DNA from: Brenneria sp. hezel4-2-4
Lineage (GTDB): Bacteria; Pseudomonadota; Gammaproteobacteria; Enterobacterales; Enterobacteriaceae
Assembly (NCBI RefSeq): GCF_013155275.1
Contig: NZ_JABJXS010000007.1
Coordinates: 124,001-188,000 of the forward strand
Direction of reading: 5' to 3'
Length of the DNA: 64,000 bases
Shown here: positions 1-8,576 of the stretch, piece by piece
How positions within the stretch are numbered: position 1 is the first letter of the stretch
Layout: each line of letters opens with the position of its first letter
Position numbers and translations under genes: made by a program
The notes under the pieces: model-generated
Database searches by the model: none
The model's input: only the letters and a program-made list of their open reading frames with translations
Told to the model about the DNA's origin: nothing

Positions 1-343
1 GCTTGCCGATGATAAGCAGCGCAGCTGGGGCGAAGCCGTCAATATCAACTTCCCGGGTCAGGAAGCATCAGGCACGCACGTTAACATCAGCGGGGCTGTG
101 CTGGCGAAATATGCGCCAAACCGCGACAATGCCGTGCAGCTGATTCGCTTCCTCAGCGAGGATCGGGCGCAGCATATGTACGCTGACGTTAACGGCGAAT
201 ATCCGGTGAAACCGGGCGTACAGCCGTCGGAAGTGGTTGCGTCGTGGGGAACATTCAAGGCCGATGCGCTGCCGCTGGAGAAAATCGCCGACGAATATCA
301 GCACGCCTTGCGGTTAATCGATGAGGTTAAGTTTGATCTGTAA
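1..343 (+). CDS. Fe(III) ABC transporter periplasmic binding protein, C-terminal part
   Basis: Partial gene, truncated by the left window edge; the reading frame is open from base 2 to the TAA at 341-343. About 113 residues of the C-terminal lobe are visible. Segments such as THVNISGAVLAKYAPNR, followed by EYPVKPGV, are typical of the FbpA/SfuA/IdiA family of periplasmic ferric-iron binding proteins. These deliver Fe(III) to an FbpB-type permease, and such a permease and its ATPase follow immediately. The N-terminal half, including signal peptide and most iron ligands, lies outside the window. Family assignment is firm; exact orthology (FbpA, SfuA or IdiA) is not. Confidence 0.85.
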   Translation, partial: LADDKQRSWGEAVNINFPGQEASGTHVNISGAVLAKYAPNRDNAVQLIRFLSEDRAQHMYADVNGEYPVKPGVQPSEVVASWGTFKADALPLEKIADEYQHALRLIDEVKFDL

Positions 344-379
344 ATAAACATCTGATATTCAGGTGATAGGATAATTCAA

Positions 380-431
380 GCCCGGAATATATCGCCCTGC
401 GGAAAGCGTGATTATTGTTCCGGGCATTTTT
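380..431 (+). terminator. Intra-operon hairpin between binding protein and permease genes
   Basis: The perfect arms GCCCGGAA (380-387) and TTCCGGGC (418-425) are followed by ATTTTT. The hairpin lies between the binding-protein stop and the permease gene, so it probably works as a partial terminator that keeps the binding protein in excess over the membrane components. It also overlaps the first possible permease start (GTG 408), which favours the later GTG at 456. Confidence 0.6.
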
Positions 432-455
432 GTTTACGAGTGGTACGGAATAGAC

Positions 456-2090
456 GTGGCGAGTGAGAGCGGTTTCAGTATCCGACGTTGGCGAGTGAGT
501 AGTTGGTTATTAACGGGGCTGTTGCTGTTCCCGATAGCCGCCATTTTTTTCCAGGCCTTTTTCGCCCGGGGCGAGGGGTTTATTCATCTGTGGCAAACCG
601 TGTTGCCCACCTATATTGTCAACTCTCTGGGGTTGGTGGCGGGGACGGTGGCGCTGAGTCTATTATTGGGTCTGCCTGCCGCCTGGCTGATGACCCAGTA
701 TCGTTTTCCCGGTCAACGCGGGTTGCGGTGGATGCTGTGTTTACCGCTGGCCATGCCGCCTTATCTGGTCGCCTATATTTATACCGATCTGCTGGACTAT
801 GCCGGCCCGGTGCAGGGATGGCTGCGTCGGGCGTTTTCCCTGCACAGCGCCGGTGATTACTGGTTTCCGCCGATCCGCTCTCTCGGCGGCGCCTGCGTCG
901 TTCTGGCGCTGGTGCTGTATCCGTACGTTTACCTGCTGGCGCGCAAAGCCTTGCTGGAACAGTCGGTTACCTTGCTGCATTCGGCGCGTCTGCTTAACCA
1001 TTCCCCCAACCGGGCTTTCCGGCGCATCGCTTTTCCGCTGGCCAGACCGGCGATTGTCGTCGGCGCCTCGCTGGTGGCGATGGAAACCCTGGGCGATTTC
1101 GGCACCGTCTCCTATTTTGCTCAGGCCACGCTGACCACCGCCGTGTATGACACCTGGCTGGGGTATGGCGATCTGGGCGCTTCGACGCGAATTTCCGCCC
1201 TGATGTTGCTGTTCATCTTTATGATGATCTCGGCGGAGTTTTACAGCCGGCGTCGGCAGCGTATTTATCAGAAAAGCATGGGGCAGGAGCGGGAAGATCA
1301 ACAGCCGCTTACCGGCCTGAGAAAATGGCTGGCGCTGGGGTATTGCTGGGGGCTTATTGCGCTGGCGATGGGGATACCCTGCCTGATCCTGATAACCTGG
1401 AGCTGGCGCTATATCACTCAGTCCTGGTCGATGGCGTTTTTTCACTACGGCATGAACAGCCTGCTGGTATCGTCGCTGGCGGCGGGCGTGACGCTGCTGG
1501 CGGCGCTGGTGCTGGTCTTCTCCACCCGCCTGGATAAATCCAGCCCGGTATTATTGCGGCTGGCCAGCCTTGGGTACGCGGTGCCCGGCACCATTCTGGC
1601 TATCGGCCTGCTTATTCCTCTGGCGGCGTTCGACCATGCCGTCAACCGGCTGGCCAACTGGATAAACCTGCCCGCGCCGGGACTATTGCTGTCGGGAACG
1701 CTGTTCGCGCTGGTGATCGCTTACTGCATCCGTTTTAGCGCCATGATGATAGGCAGCGTGGAAAGCAGCATGTCGAGAATCTCGCCGTCGCTGGATATGG
1801 TCAGCCGGACATTAGGAAGTTCTCCCGCGCAGCTGTTGCAACGGGTGCATCTGCCGCTATTGCGACGGGGGATCGTAACCGGTACGTTGCTGGTTTTTAT
1901 TGAGAGTATGAAAGAATTGAATGCGTCGCTGTTGCTGCGGCCGTTTAATTTTGAAACGCTGGCAACCTATGTTTTTACCTTTACCTCCGATGAGCAACTG
2001 GAGCAGGCGGCGCTGCCGGCGATGATCCTGGTGCTGGTCGGGCTGTTCCCCGTTATCTGGCTGAATGCGGTGCTGGAAAATAAACGATGA
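456..2090 (+). CDS. Fe(III) ABC transporter two-domain permease (FbpB/SfuB type)
   Basis: Inner-membrane channel subunit of a ferric-iron importer. The 544-residue product has two homologous halves of about six membrane segments each. Each half carries a cytoplasmic EAA-type loop for docking the ATPase: HSARLLNHSPNRAFRRIAFP in the first, DMVSRTLGSSPAQLLQRVHL in the second. This fused layout is standard for FbpB/SfuB. The frame is open from GTG 408, but GTG 456 has GGAA upstream (447-450), avoids the terminator-like hairpin and puts a membrane segment close to the N-terminus, so it is preferred. The stop overlaps the ATPase start by 4 nt (ATGA), indicating translational coupling. Confidence 0.88.
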   Translation: MASESGFSIRRWRVSSWLLTGLLLFPIAAIFFQAFFARGEGFIHLWQTVLPTYIVNSLGLVAGTVALSLLLGLPAAWLMTQYRFPGQRGLRWMLCLPLAMPPYLVAYIYTDLLDYAGPVQGWLRRAFSLHSAGDYWFPPIRSLGGACVVLALVLYPYVYLLARKALLEQSVTLLHSARLLNHSPNRAFRRIAFPLARPAIVVGASLVAMETLGDFGTVSYFAQATLTTAVYDTWLGYGDLGASTRISALMLLFIFMMISAEFYSRRRQRIYQKSMGQEREDQQPLTGLRKWLALGYCWGLIALAMGIPCLILITWSWRYITQSWSMAFFHYGMNSLLVSSLAAGVTLLAALVLVFSTRLDKSSPVLLRLASLGYAVPGTILAIGLLIPLAAFDHAVNRLANWINLPAPGLLLSGTLFALVIAYCIRFSAMMIGSVESSMSRISPSLDMVSRTLGSSPAQLLQRVHLPLLRRGIVTGTLLVFIESMKELNASLLLRPFNFETLATYVFTFTSDEQLEQAALPAMILVLVGLFPVIWLNAVLENKR

Positions 2091-3160
2091 CAGATGTAAC
2101 CGACGTATTAAAGATTGAGCACATAACCTGCCGTTATCAGCCGCGTAAGGAAAGGGACGGGAACGTACTGAATAACCTTTCCCTGACGGTACGGCAGCGG
2201 GAAATTGTTTGTCTGCTCGGCGCCAGCGGCTGCGGCAAGACCACCTTGCTTAAAGCGGTGGCGGGACTGCTTGCGCTGGATAAAGGTTTGATCGCCATCG
2301 CCGGCCAAACGATGAGCGATAGCGAACGGATTGTCGCGCCGGAGTTCCGCCAGGTCGGGTTGATTTTTCAGGATTACGCGTTATTTCCGCACCTGACGGT
2401 GGCGGAAAATATCGCCTTTGGCCTGTACGGCCAGCCGCAGGAAACGATTGTCCGTAGCGTCGGCGAGATGATCGATCTGGTGCGTCTGGACGGGCTGGAA
2501 GCCCGCTACCCGCATGAACTTTCCGGCGGACAGCAGCAGCGGGTGGCGATAGCCCGCGCCCTGGTCTGTAAACCGAGCGTACTGCTGCTTGATGAGCCTT
2601 TTTCCAATATTGATAATCAGGTGCGCGACAACCTGATGAGCGAGTTACGCATTATTCTGAAGCAGCGGCAGGTTGCCACCGTGTTTGTGACCCACAGTAA
2701 GGAAGAGGCTTTTGCCTTTGCCGATCGGCTGGCGGTCATGGACAATGGCGCCATTGTGCAGGAAGGCTATCCGGCAACGCTGTACCAGCGTCCCAACAGC
2801 CGTTTTGTTGCCGATTATCTGGGCAGCAGCAACTATCTGCCGGTTAACATCCTCAGCGATCATCAGTGGCAGAGCCTGTTCGGCGAGCACCTCGCCGCCC
2901 ACCCCCACGGGCAGCCGATCGGTTCGCAATGTGACTGGCTGGTTCGTCCGCATGATATTGCTCTGGCGCTGGATCCCAACGGCACGGCGCAGATTCAGGA
3001 TCGGTTGTTTATGGGCACCTTAAACCACTACCGCATCAAACTGGACGATCGCATTATCCAGGTGCAAAGCAGCACCTGGTTTGAGCCGGGGCAGCCGGTA
3101 AGGCTGAGCGTCAAGGCCTCGCAGCCACTCTTTTTCCCCAGCGCGGCCGGGAGTGAATAA
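2087..3160 (+). CDS. Fe(III) ABC transporter ATP-binding protein (FbpC/SfuC type)
   Basis: ATPase that powers the preceding ferric permease. The 357-residue protein has Walker A GASGCGKTT (about residues 43-51), Q-loop, signature LSGGQQQR, Walker B VLLLDEPFSNID and an H-loop histidine in FVTHSKEEA. After about residue 240 it continues into a C-terminal TOBE-like regulatory domain, as in FbpC, PotA and CysA relatives. The start overlaps the permease stop (ATGA). With the binding protein it forms a complete three-gene cassette. No Fur box is visible here because the operon promoter lies left of the window. Confidence 0.9.
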   Translation: MTDVTDVLKIEHITCRYQPRKERDGNVLNNLSLTVRQREIVCLLGASGCGKTTLLKAVAGLLALDKGLIAIAGQTMSDSERIVAPEFRQVGLIFQDYALFPHLTVAENIAFGLYGQPQETIVRSVGEMIDLVRLDGLEARYPHELSGGQQQRVAIARALVCKPSVLLLDEPFSNIDNQVRDNLMSELRIILKQRQVATVFVTHSKEEAFAFADRLAVMDNGAIVQEGYPATLYQRPNSRFVADYLGSSNYLPVNILSDHQWQSLFGEHLAAHPHGQPIGSQCDWLVRPHDIALALDPNGTAQIQDRLFMGTLNHYRIKLDDRIIQVQSSTWFEPGQPVRLSVKASQPLFFPSAAGSE

Positions 3161-3256
3161 GAGACGGCGGCCTTGATTTCATTCGGGCGATTACCCGGAC
3201 GCGGTGATGTTTTTTCAACGCCCGGTTTGGGGTAATACCCGGTAGCCTGCGCTTTC

Positions 3257-3265
3257 TGGTATACT
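3257..3265 (+). promoter_or_regulatory. Possible extended -10 promoter for hpt
   Basis: TGGTATACT is an extended -10 element about 100 nt upstream of hpt, just after the iron-transport operon. No convincing -35 hexamer is visible at the usual distance, so the call is tentative. Confidence 0.35.
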
Positions 3266-3367
3266 TCGCGCCCTTAGGCGCTATCCGTCTGCACTGGCGC
3301 ATCATCAATGGTCAGAGCCTGAACCCTCTTGATGGTGCTGAATACCTTTATTCAAAGAGTTATGAGT

Positions 3368-3904
3368 ATGATGAAACATACCGTAGAAGTCATGATTTCC
3401 GAACAGGAAGTCAGGGCGCGGGTTACCGAATTGGGCCGGGAAATCAGCGAACATTATCGTGACAGCGGCAGCGATATGGTCTTGGTTGGTTTATTGCGCG
3501 GGTCGTTTATTTTTATGGCCGATTTATGCCGGGCGATTGATGTTTCACACGAAGTCGATTTCATGACGGCCTCCAGCTATGGCAGCGGTATGAGCACCAC
3601 CCGTGACGTGAAGATCCTCAAAGATCTGGATGAGGATATTCGGGGCAAGGATGTGTTGATTGTCGAGGACATTATCGACTCGGGAAATACCTTGAGCAGA
3701 GTGCGTGAAATCCTGCAATTGCGCGCCCCGAAGTCGCTGGCGATCTGTACGCTGTTGGATAAGCCGGAACGCCGTGAAGTAAGTGTGAAAGTCGAGTGGG
3801 TCGGCTTCTCTATTCCTGATGAATTCGTGGTCGGCTATGGTATTGACTACGCGCAGCATTATCGGCACTTGCCGTATGTTGGTAAGGTTATTCCTCAGGA
3901 ATAA
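3368..3904 (+). CDS. hpt: Hypoxanthine phosphoribosyltransferase
   Basis: Cytoplasmic purine salvage enzyme that converts hypoxanthine (and guanine less well) with PRPP to IMP (GMP). The body is almost identical to E. coli Hpt. It includes the PRPP-binding loop [13 protein letters not shown] and the catalytic-loop region [15 protein letters not shown]. The frame is open from 3329, but E. coli homology starts at MKHTVEVM, and AAGAG at 3354-3358 is well placed for ATG 3368 (178 residues, the usual length); ATG 3371 is an alternative. A hairpin follows the gene and the neighbour can is convergent, as in E. coli. Confidence 0.97.
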   Translation: MMKHTVEVMISEQEVRARVTELGREISEHYRDSGSDMVLVGLLRGSFIFMADLCRAIDVSHEVDFMTASSYGSGMSTTRDVKILKDLDEDIRGKDVLIVEDIIDSGNTLSRVREILQLRAPKSLAICTLLDKPERREVSVKVEWVGFSIPDEFVVGYGIDYAQHYRHLPYVGKVIPQE

Positions 3905-3912
3905 ACAGGGTT

Positions 3913-3948
3913 ACTGACGCCCGGAACCGGCATAGGTTGGGCGTCAGT
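3913..3948. terminator. Bidirectional hairpin between hpt and can
   Basis: Perfect 10-bp arms ACTGACGCCC (3913-3922) and GGGCGTCAGT (3939-3948) fill the gap between the convergent genes hpt and can. There is no clear T run, so its termination efficiency is uncertain. Confidence 0.6.
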
Positions 3949-3953
3949 GGCGA

Positions 3954-4595
3954 TCAGGAACGGGAAGACATGGCCCGGCGATAGCGTTGTTCCAGCGTCT
4001 CCCTGCTGGTGGCCGTCACTTCCAGATCGCGCAGCCGTCCGTCCTGAATACCGTAAACCCATCCGTGGATGGTCACTTTCTGGCCGCGTTTCCAGGCCGA
4101 CTGCATCACGGTGGAGTGACCGAGATTATAAACCTGCTCGACCACGTTGATTTCGCACAGGGTATTCAGCCGTTGTTCGGGAGGCAATTCTCCCAGCAGC
4201 GAACTATGCTTATACCACAGGTCGCGGATGTGCAGCAGCCAGTTGTTGATTAAGCCCAGTTCGGGGTTTTCCACCGCCGCCTGGACTCCGCCACAGCCGT
4301 AATGGCCGCAAATAATGATATGTTCGACTTCCAGAACTTCGACGGCATATTGCACCACGGAAAGGCAATTCAGGTCGGTATGAATCACCAGATTGGCAAC
4401 GTTGCGATGAACAAACAGTTCGCCCGGTTCGAGGCTGGTGAGGCTTTCCGCCGGTACGCGGCTGTCGGAACACCCAATCCACAAAAATCGAGGTCGTTGT
4501 GCCTGCGCCAGTCGTTCAAAATAACCAGGATCCTCTTCCACCATCGTTGTTGACCAGCGTTGGTTATTGGCGATGAGCGTTTCGATTTCTTTCAT
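3954..4595 (-). CDS. can: Beta-class carbonic anhydrase
   Basis: Cytoplasmic zinc enzyme interconverting CO2 and bicarbonate; in E. coli it is essential in ambient air because it supplies bicarbonate for carboxylations. The product is 213 residues (E. coli Can is 220). Zinc ligands and catalytic residues are visible at the E. coli positions: C42 and D44 in WIGCSDSR, H98 and C101 in CGHYGCGG. It is convergent with hpt and divergent from yadG, the same arrangement as in E. coli. Confidence 0.97.
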   Translation of the reverse strand: MKEIETLIANNQRWSTTMVEEDPGYFERLAQAQRPRFLWIGCSDSRVPAESLTSLEPGELFVHRNVANLVIHTDLNCLSVVQYAVEVLEVEHIIICGHYGCGGVQAAVENPELGLINNWLLHIRDLWYKHSSLLGELPPEQRLNTLCEINVVEQVYNLGHSTVMQSAWKRGQKVTIHGWVYGIQDGRLRDLEVTATSRETLEQRYRRAMSSRS

Positions 4596-4721
4596 GAAAG
4601 TAAATGACCTGTAACAAACAAGGGGCGGTGGGGGTAATATAAGTCAACAATCGCCGTTTGAAAACGATAGTTTATGAATTGAAACTGTAGAACTTACTGA
4701 TAATAAGGCAACCCATTTTTT

Positions 4722-5645
4722 ATGACATATGCACTGGAGCTGGCGCAGTTAACTAAAACCTACCCGGGAGGCGTCAGGGCGTTGCGCGGCATCGATTTAC
4801 GTGTTGACGCGGGTGATTTCTACGCTCTGTTAGGGCCGAATGGCGCCGGGAAGTCCACTACGATCGGCATCATCAGCTCTTTGGTCAATAAGACCGCCGG
4901 GAAAGTTCAGGTATTTGGTTACGATCTAGAGCGGGATGTGGTTAACGCGAAACGTCAATTGGGACTGGTCCCGCAGGAATTCAACTTTAATCCGTTTGAA
5001 ACCGTGTTGCAGATTGTGGTCAATCAGGCGGGGTATTACGGCGTTAAACGTCATGATGCGCAAAAAAGGGCGGAAAAGTATCTGAACCAGCTGGATTTAT
5101 GGGGAAAACGCAACGACCGCGCCCGTATGTTGTCCGGCGGGATGAAGCGTCGTCTGATGATTGCCCGCGCGTTGATGCATGAGCCGAAGTTACTGATCCT
5201 GGATGAACCCACCGCCGGGGTGGATATCGAACTGCGCCGCTCCATGTGGGGATTCCTGAAGGAGTTGAATGCGCAGGGGACGACGATTATTTTGACCACC
5301 CACTATCTGGAAGAGGCTGAAATGCTGTGCCGCAACATCGGCATTATTCAGCATGGCGAATTGGTGGAAAATACCTCCATGAAACACCTGCTTTCCAAGC
5401 TTAAATCAGAAACCTTTATTTTCGATCTGGCGGCCAAGAGCCCGTTGCCGAAGCTTGAGGGGTATCAGTATCGTCTGGTGGATACCTCGACGTTGGAAGT
5501 GGAAGTCATGCGCGAACAAGGGCTAAACGGCTTGTTCAGCCAGCTAAGCGGGCAGGGCATCCAGGTGTTGAGTATGCGTAACAAAGCTAACCGGCTGGAA
5601 GAATTGTTCGTCACCCTGGTTAATGGTTATGGAGGAAAAGCATGA
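4722..5645 (+). CDS. yadG: ABC-2 type transporter ATP-binding protein YadG
   Basis: ATPase of an ABC-2 exporter whose substrate is not established. The product is 307 residues (E. coli 308). It carries Walker A GPNGAGKST (about residues 38-46), signature LSGGMKRR, Walker B LLILDEPTAGVD and the H-loop in LTTHYLEEAE. The C-terminal 80 residues form the usual accessory domain of this DrrA/NatA-like class. It overlaps yadH by 4 nt, so the two are translationally coupled. It is divergent from can across about 125 bp that must hold both promoters. Confidence 0.93.
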   Translation: MTYALELAQLTKTYPGGVRALRGIDLRVDAGDFYALLGPNGAGKSTTIGIISSLVNKTAGKVQVFGYDLERDVVNAKRQLGLVPQEFNFNPFETVLQIVVNQAGYYGVKRHDAQKRAEKYLNQLDLWGKRNDRARMLSGGMKRRLMIARALMHEPKLLILDEPTAGVDIELRRSMWGFLKELNAQGTTIILTTHYLEEAEMLCRNIGIIQHGELVENTSMKHLLSKLKSETFIFDLAAKSPLPKLEGYQYRLVDTSTLEVEVMREQGLNGLFSQLSGQGIQVLSMRNKANRLEELFVTLVNGYGGKA

Positions 5646-6412
5646 TGCGTTTGTATTGGGTGGCGTTGCAGAGTATCTGGATCAAAGAGGTGAACCGTTT
5701 TGGCCGAATCTGGATACAGACGCTGGTGCCGCCGGTTATCACCATGACGCTGTATTTTATTATCTTTGGCAATCTGGTCGGTTCGCGCATCGGGGATATG
5801 CGCGGATTCGATTATATGCAGTTTATCGTTCCCGGGCTGATTATGATGTCGGTGATCACCAATGCCTATGCGAATGTGGCTTCTTCCTTCTTCAGCGCAA
5901 AATTTCAGCGCAACATTGAAGAACTGCTGGTGGCGCCGGTTCCGACCCATGTGGTGATTGCCGGTTATGTCGGCGGCGGAGTGGCGCGGGGGATCTGCGT
6001 CGGCGTGCTGGTGACGGCGGTATCGCTGTTTTTTGTGCCGCTGCATGTTCATGCTTGGTGGATCATTGTATTAACGCTGCTGCTGACGGCGGTGCTGTTC
6101 TCGCTGGCGGGATTGCTGAATGCGGTTTTCGCCAAAACTTTTGACGATATCAGCCTGATCCCGACTTTTGTACTGACGCCCTTGACCTATCTCGGCGGGG
6201 TGTTTTATTCGCTGACGCTGCTGTCGCCGTTCTGGCAGTCGGTATCCAAACTTAATCCCGTGGTGTATATGATCAGCGGATTCCGCTGTGGTTTTCTCGG
6301 GATACAGGATGTCCCGCTGGTATTTACCATGGCGGTGTTGGTCGCCTTTATCGTCGTATTTTATATTCTGGCGTGGTGGCTGATTGAAAACGGACGCGGG
6401 CTGCGAACCTGA
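5642..6412 (+). CDS. yadH: ABC-2 type transporter permease YadH
   Basis: Inner-membrane partner of YadG. The product is 256 residues, the same length as E. coli YadH, with six predicted hydrophobic segments. The ABC-2 signature region is recognisable around PTFVLTPLTYLGGVFYSL. Its start overlaps the yadG stop (ATGA). The transported substrate is unknown. A strong hairpin lies just downstream. Confidence 0.93.
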   Translation: MMRLYWVALQSIWIKEVNRFGRIWIQTLVPPVITMTLYFIIFGNLVGSRIGDMRGFDYMQFIVPGLIMMSVITNAYANVASSFFSAKFQRNIEELLVAPVPTHVVIAGYVGGGVARGICVGVLVTAVSLFFVPLHVHAWWIIVLTLLLTAVLFSLAGLLNAVFAKTFDDISLIPTFVLTPLTYLGGVFYSLTLLSPFWQSVSKLNPVVYMISGFRCGFLGIQDVPLVFTMAVLVAFIVVFYILAWWLIENGRGLRT

Positions 6413-6429
6413 TCTGCGGATGGAAGTAA

Positions 6430-6451
6430 AAGGCGGTGGCGGCACCGCCTT
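6430..6451. terminator. Hairpin terminator between yadH and panD
   Basis: Arms AAGGCGGTG (6430-6438) and CACCGCCTT (6443-6451) with a 4-nt loop lie between the convergent ends of yadH and panD. Confidence 0.65.
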
Positions 6452-6462
6452 GGTTATTCAAT

Positions 6463-6843
6463 TCAGGCTATCTGTACCGGAATCGCTTTGGCCTGGCGCT
6501 GTAGCTCGTTGTCGCCGGAGAAATAAGCGACTTTGGGATGATGGCTTCTCGCCTGCTCATCGGACATCTGCACATAAGAACAGATGATCAGCTTATCGCC
6601 CACGCAGGCGCAACGGGCGGCGGCGCCGTTTACCGAAATAATCCGCGAGCCTCGTTCTCCGGCTATCGCATAGGTTGAGAACCGCTGGCCGTTATCCACG
6701 TTGTAGATATCAATGGCTTCGTATTCCAGTATGCCAGCCGCATCCATAAAATCCTGATCGATAGCGCAAGAGCCTTCGTAATGTAAATCGGCCTGGGTTA
6801 CTTTTACCCGGTGCAGTTTGCCCTGCAACATGGTACGTATCAT
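6463..6843 (-). CDS. panD: Aspartate 1-decarboxylase proenzyme
   Basis: Makes beta-alanine from aspartate for pantothenate and CoA. The product is 126 residues, the family length. The self-cleavage site that creates the N-terminal pyruvoyl group is present as G24-S25 in HYEGSCAI. Lys9 and the following RVKVTQADL match the active enzyme. Maturation of the enterobacterial protein normally needs PanZ (PanM), which is not in this window. panC lies downstream on the same strand but is separated from panD by a 106-bp palindromic repeat. Confidence 0.97.
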   Translation of the reverse strand: MIRTMLQGKLHRVKVTQADLHYEGSCAIDQDFMDAAGILEYEAIDIYNVDNGQRFSTYAIAGERGSRIISVNGAAARCACVGDKLIICSYVQMSDEQARSHHPKVAYFSGDNELQRQAKAIPVQIA

Positions 6844-6871
6844 TGTTTATCACCTCGGTTATCCCCTTCAT

Positions 6872-6977
6872 CTTTCAAGCTGCATCTGTGTTGGCTTCCC
6901 TCTCTCACCCCAGTCACTTACTGGTGTAAGCTCCTGGGGATTCATTCAGGCGCCGCCTTGATGCAACTCGAAATCTA
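6872..6977. repeat. Long imperfect palindromic intergenic repeat between panC and panD
   Basis: Outer arms are TTTCAAGCTGCATC (from about 6873) and GATGCAACTCGAAA (ending about 6973), which pair with two mismatches. The centre has a second stem, CCCCAGT-CACTTAC...GTAAG-CTCCTGGGG. The whole unit of about 106 bp therefore folds into one long hairpin with no coding capacity. Dispersed palindromes with a CTTAC/GTAAG core and an outer CAAG-TTGCA stem occur between genes in several enterobacterial genera, so I infer a REP/MITE-class dispersed repeat; copy number cannot be judged here. Confidence 0.65.
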
Positions 6978-6983
6978 TTGGGT

Positions 6984-7838
6984 TCATACGGTCAAATCGA
7001 CCTGCTGGTTATCAATTAATCGCGCTTTACCCAGCCAGGCGGCCATTAACACCACCGCGCGGGTGCTGGCTGCCGTGAGCGGCTGCAACGTGTCGGCATC
7101 ACGGATGAACAGTTCGTCAGGCGTGAACCCGGCTTGTCGCAGCGATTCTTCCGCCTGGGCAATCAGCGGCTCTATCTGGCGATCGCCGGCAGCCAGTTGC
7201 TCCACTACGGTTGCCATGATCTGATGTAATCGTGGCGCGATCCGGCGCTGCTCGGCGCTGAGATAACCGTTGCGTGAGCTGAGCGCCAGCCCGTCGTTGG
7301 CGCGCACAATCGGTACGCCGACAATACTGATGTCATAACTCATATCGCTGACAAGCTGACGGATCAACGCCAACTGCTGATAATCTTTTTCGCCGAAGCA
7401 GGCCAGATCGGGCTGTACCATATTAAACAGTTTGCTGACGATAGTGGCGACGCCGCGAAAATGGCCGGGACGACTGGCGCCTTCCAGCATATAAGAAAGA
7501 CCGGGAACCTCGACGAAAGTTTGTTCTTCCAGTCCGTTGGGATAGATCACCTCGGAGCCGGGAGCGAAAACCAGGTCGACGCCGCGCTGGTTCAGCTTCT
7601 CACAGTCTTCCTGCAACGTCCGTGGATAATGCGCCAAATCATCTTGCCGTTCAAACTGCATCGGATTGACGAAAATGCTGACGACCACAATGTCGGCCCG
7701 TTCTCTCGCTTCATCAACCAGCCTCATGTGCCCGTCGTGCAAATTACCCATAGTAGGCACCAGAGCGATACGTTTCCCCTCCTGGCGCCAGCGACGGATT
7801 TCACGACGTAGCAGTAGAGGGGTTTCAATAATCAACAC
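6984..7838 (-). CDS. panC: Pantothenate synthetase
   Basis: ATP-dependent ligation of pantoate and beta-alanine to pantothenate. The product is 284 residues (E. coli 283). The nucleotidyltransferase HIGH-like motif is in [11 protein letters not shown], and the KMSKS-like loop is [11 protein letters not shown]. Translation starts at GTG 7838 with a good AAGGAGT upstream. In E. coli panB directly precedes panC; here panB is absent and about 240 bp separate panC from folK, so the pantoate supply must come from a panB elsewhere or from outside the cell. Confidence 0.97.
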   Translation of the reverse strand: MLIIETPLLLRREIRRWRQEGKRIALVPTMGNLHDGHMRLVDEARERADIVVVSIFVNPMQFERQDDLAHYPRTLQEDCEKLNQRGVDLVFAPGSEVIYPNGLEEQTFVEVPGLSYMLEGASRPGHFRGVATIVSKLFNMVQPDLACFGEKDYQQLALIRQLVSDMSYDISIVGVPIVRANDGLALSSRNGYLSAEQRRIAPRLHQIMATVVEQLAAGDRQIEPLIAQAEESLRQAGFTPDELFIRDADTLQPLTAASTRAVVLMAAWLGKARLIDNQQVDLTV

Positions 7839-8078
7839 ACCTACACTCCTTAACGATTAACGAAAACAGCCAATTTTAGTAAAAAGAATAATCAGGAGAA
7901 GCTGGCGTTGTCAGCCATAATGCAAACAAATTTTCTCTGTTCTTATTGCCATTGAGACGCCGGGCGTTCGGTTTTATGACGGCCTTCCTGACGTCAAGAT
8001 GGCGGAGGAGCAGGGGATCATTCTAATGGAAGCACACGGGTAACGATAGCATTCACCCCACCTGAATAAACAGAGGGA
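7839..8078. other. panB-less gap between folK and panC, with a start-less coding-like fragment
   Basis: This 240-bp interval occupies the position of panB in E. coli, and I find no panB-like peptide on either strand. On the plus strand a frame without a start codon is open from 7921 to the TAA ending at 8025. It reads like protein (for example TPGVRFYDGLPDVKMAEEQG) and could be the 3' remnant of a lost gene; I cannot name the family. The panC promoter and ribosome binding site must also lie here. Confidence 0.4.
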
Positions 8079-8576
8079 TCAGCCGACGCGGCTCTTATCC
8101 CAAAACGTCAACCCGTTACGGCCAACGTTAGTCAAAAGATGGGAGAGCGCTTCTCCATCGGGAAAAACCAGTTCCGGGGCGATCTCGGCCAGCGGAAACA
8201 GCATGAATTCGCGATTTTTCATATCGTAATGAGGAACCGTCAGCCGCGGCGTCTGGATGACCTCATCGCCGAACAGCAACATATCCAGATCCAGCGTACG
8301 CGGCCCCCAGCGGTGCGCTTTGCGCACGCGTCCCTGTTGCTGTTCAATCGTCTGGGTATGATCCAGCAGGCGCTCGGCGTCCAGAGCGGTTTCCAGTTCG
8401 GCAACGGCGTTCAGATAATCGGGTTGATCCTGCGGGCCTAACGGTCGGCTACGGTAAAAAGAGGAACAGCGGATCAACCGGGTTTGCGGCAGGTTATCCA
8501 GCGCGGTCAGGGCGGCATTAACCTGCTGTAAAGGCTGTGCCAGATTGCTGCCCAGGGCCAGATAAACGCGCGTCAT
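8079..8576 (-). CDS. folK: 2-amino-4-hydroxy-6-hydroxymethyldihydropteridine diphosphokinase
   Basis: Transfers pyrophosphate from ATP to hydroxymethyldihydropterin in folate synthesis. The product is 165 residues (E. coli 159), with ALGSNLAQPLQQ at the N-terminus, the pterin-binding YLNAVAELET and the hallmark WGPRTLDLDMLLFGD that binds ATP and magnesium. It overlaps the pcnB stop by one base, so it is translated from the pcnB mRNA, as in E. coli. The C-terminal tail is slightly longer than usual. Confidence 0.97.
   Translation of the reverse strand: MTRVYLALGSNLAQPLQQVNAALTALDNLPQTRLIRCSSFYRSRPLGPQDQPDYLNAVAELETALDAERLLDHTQTIEQQQGRVRKAHRWGPRTLDLDMLLFGDEVIQTPRLTVPHYDMKNREFMLFPLAEIAPELVFPDGEALSHLLTNVGRNGLTFWDKSRVG

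Noticed and set aside
741-1445. 234-codon antisense ORF opposite the ferric permease
   Set aside because: Arg/Gln/His-rich low-quality translation lying wholly antisense to a well-supported gene; a typical GC-rich shadow frame.
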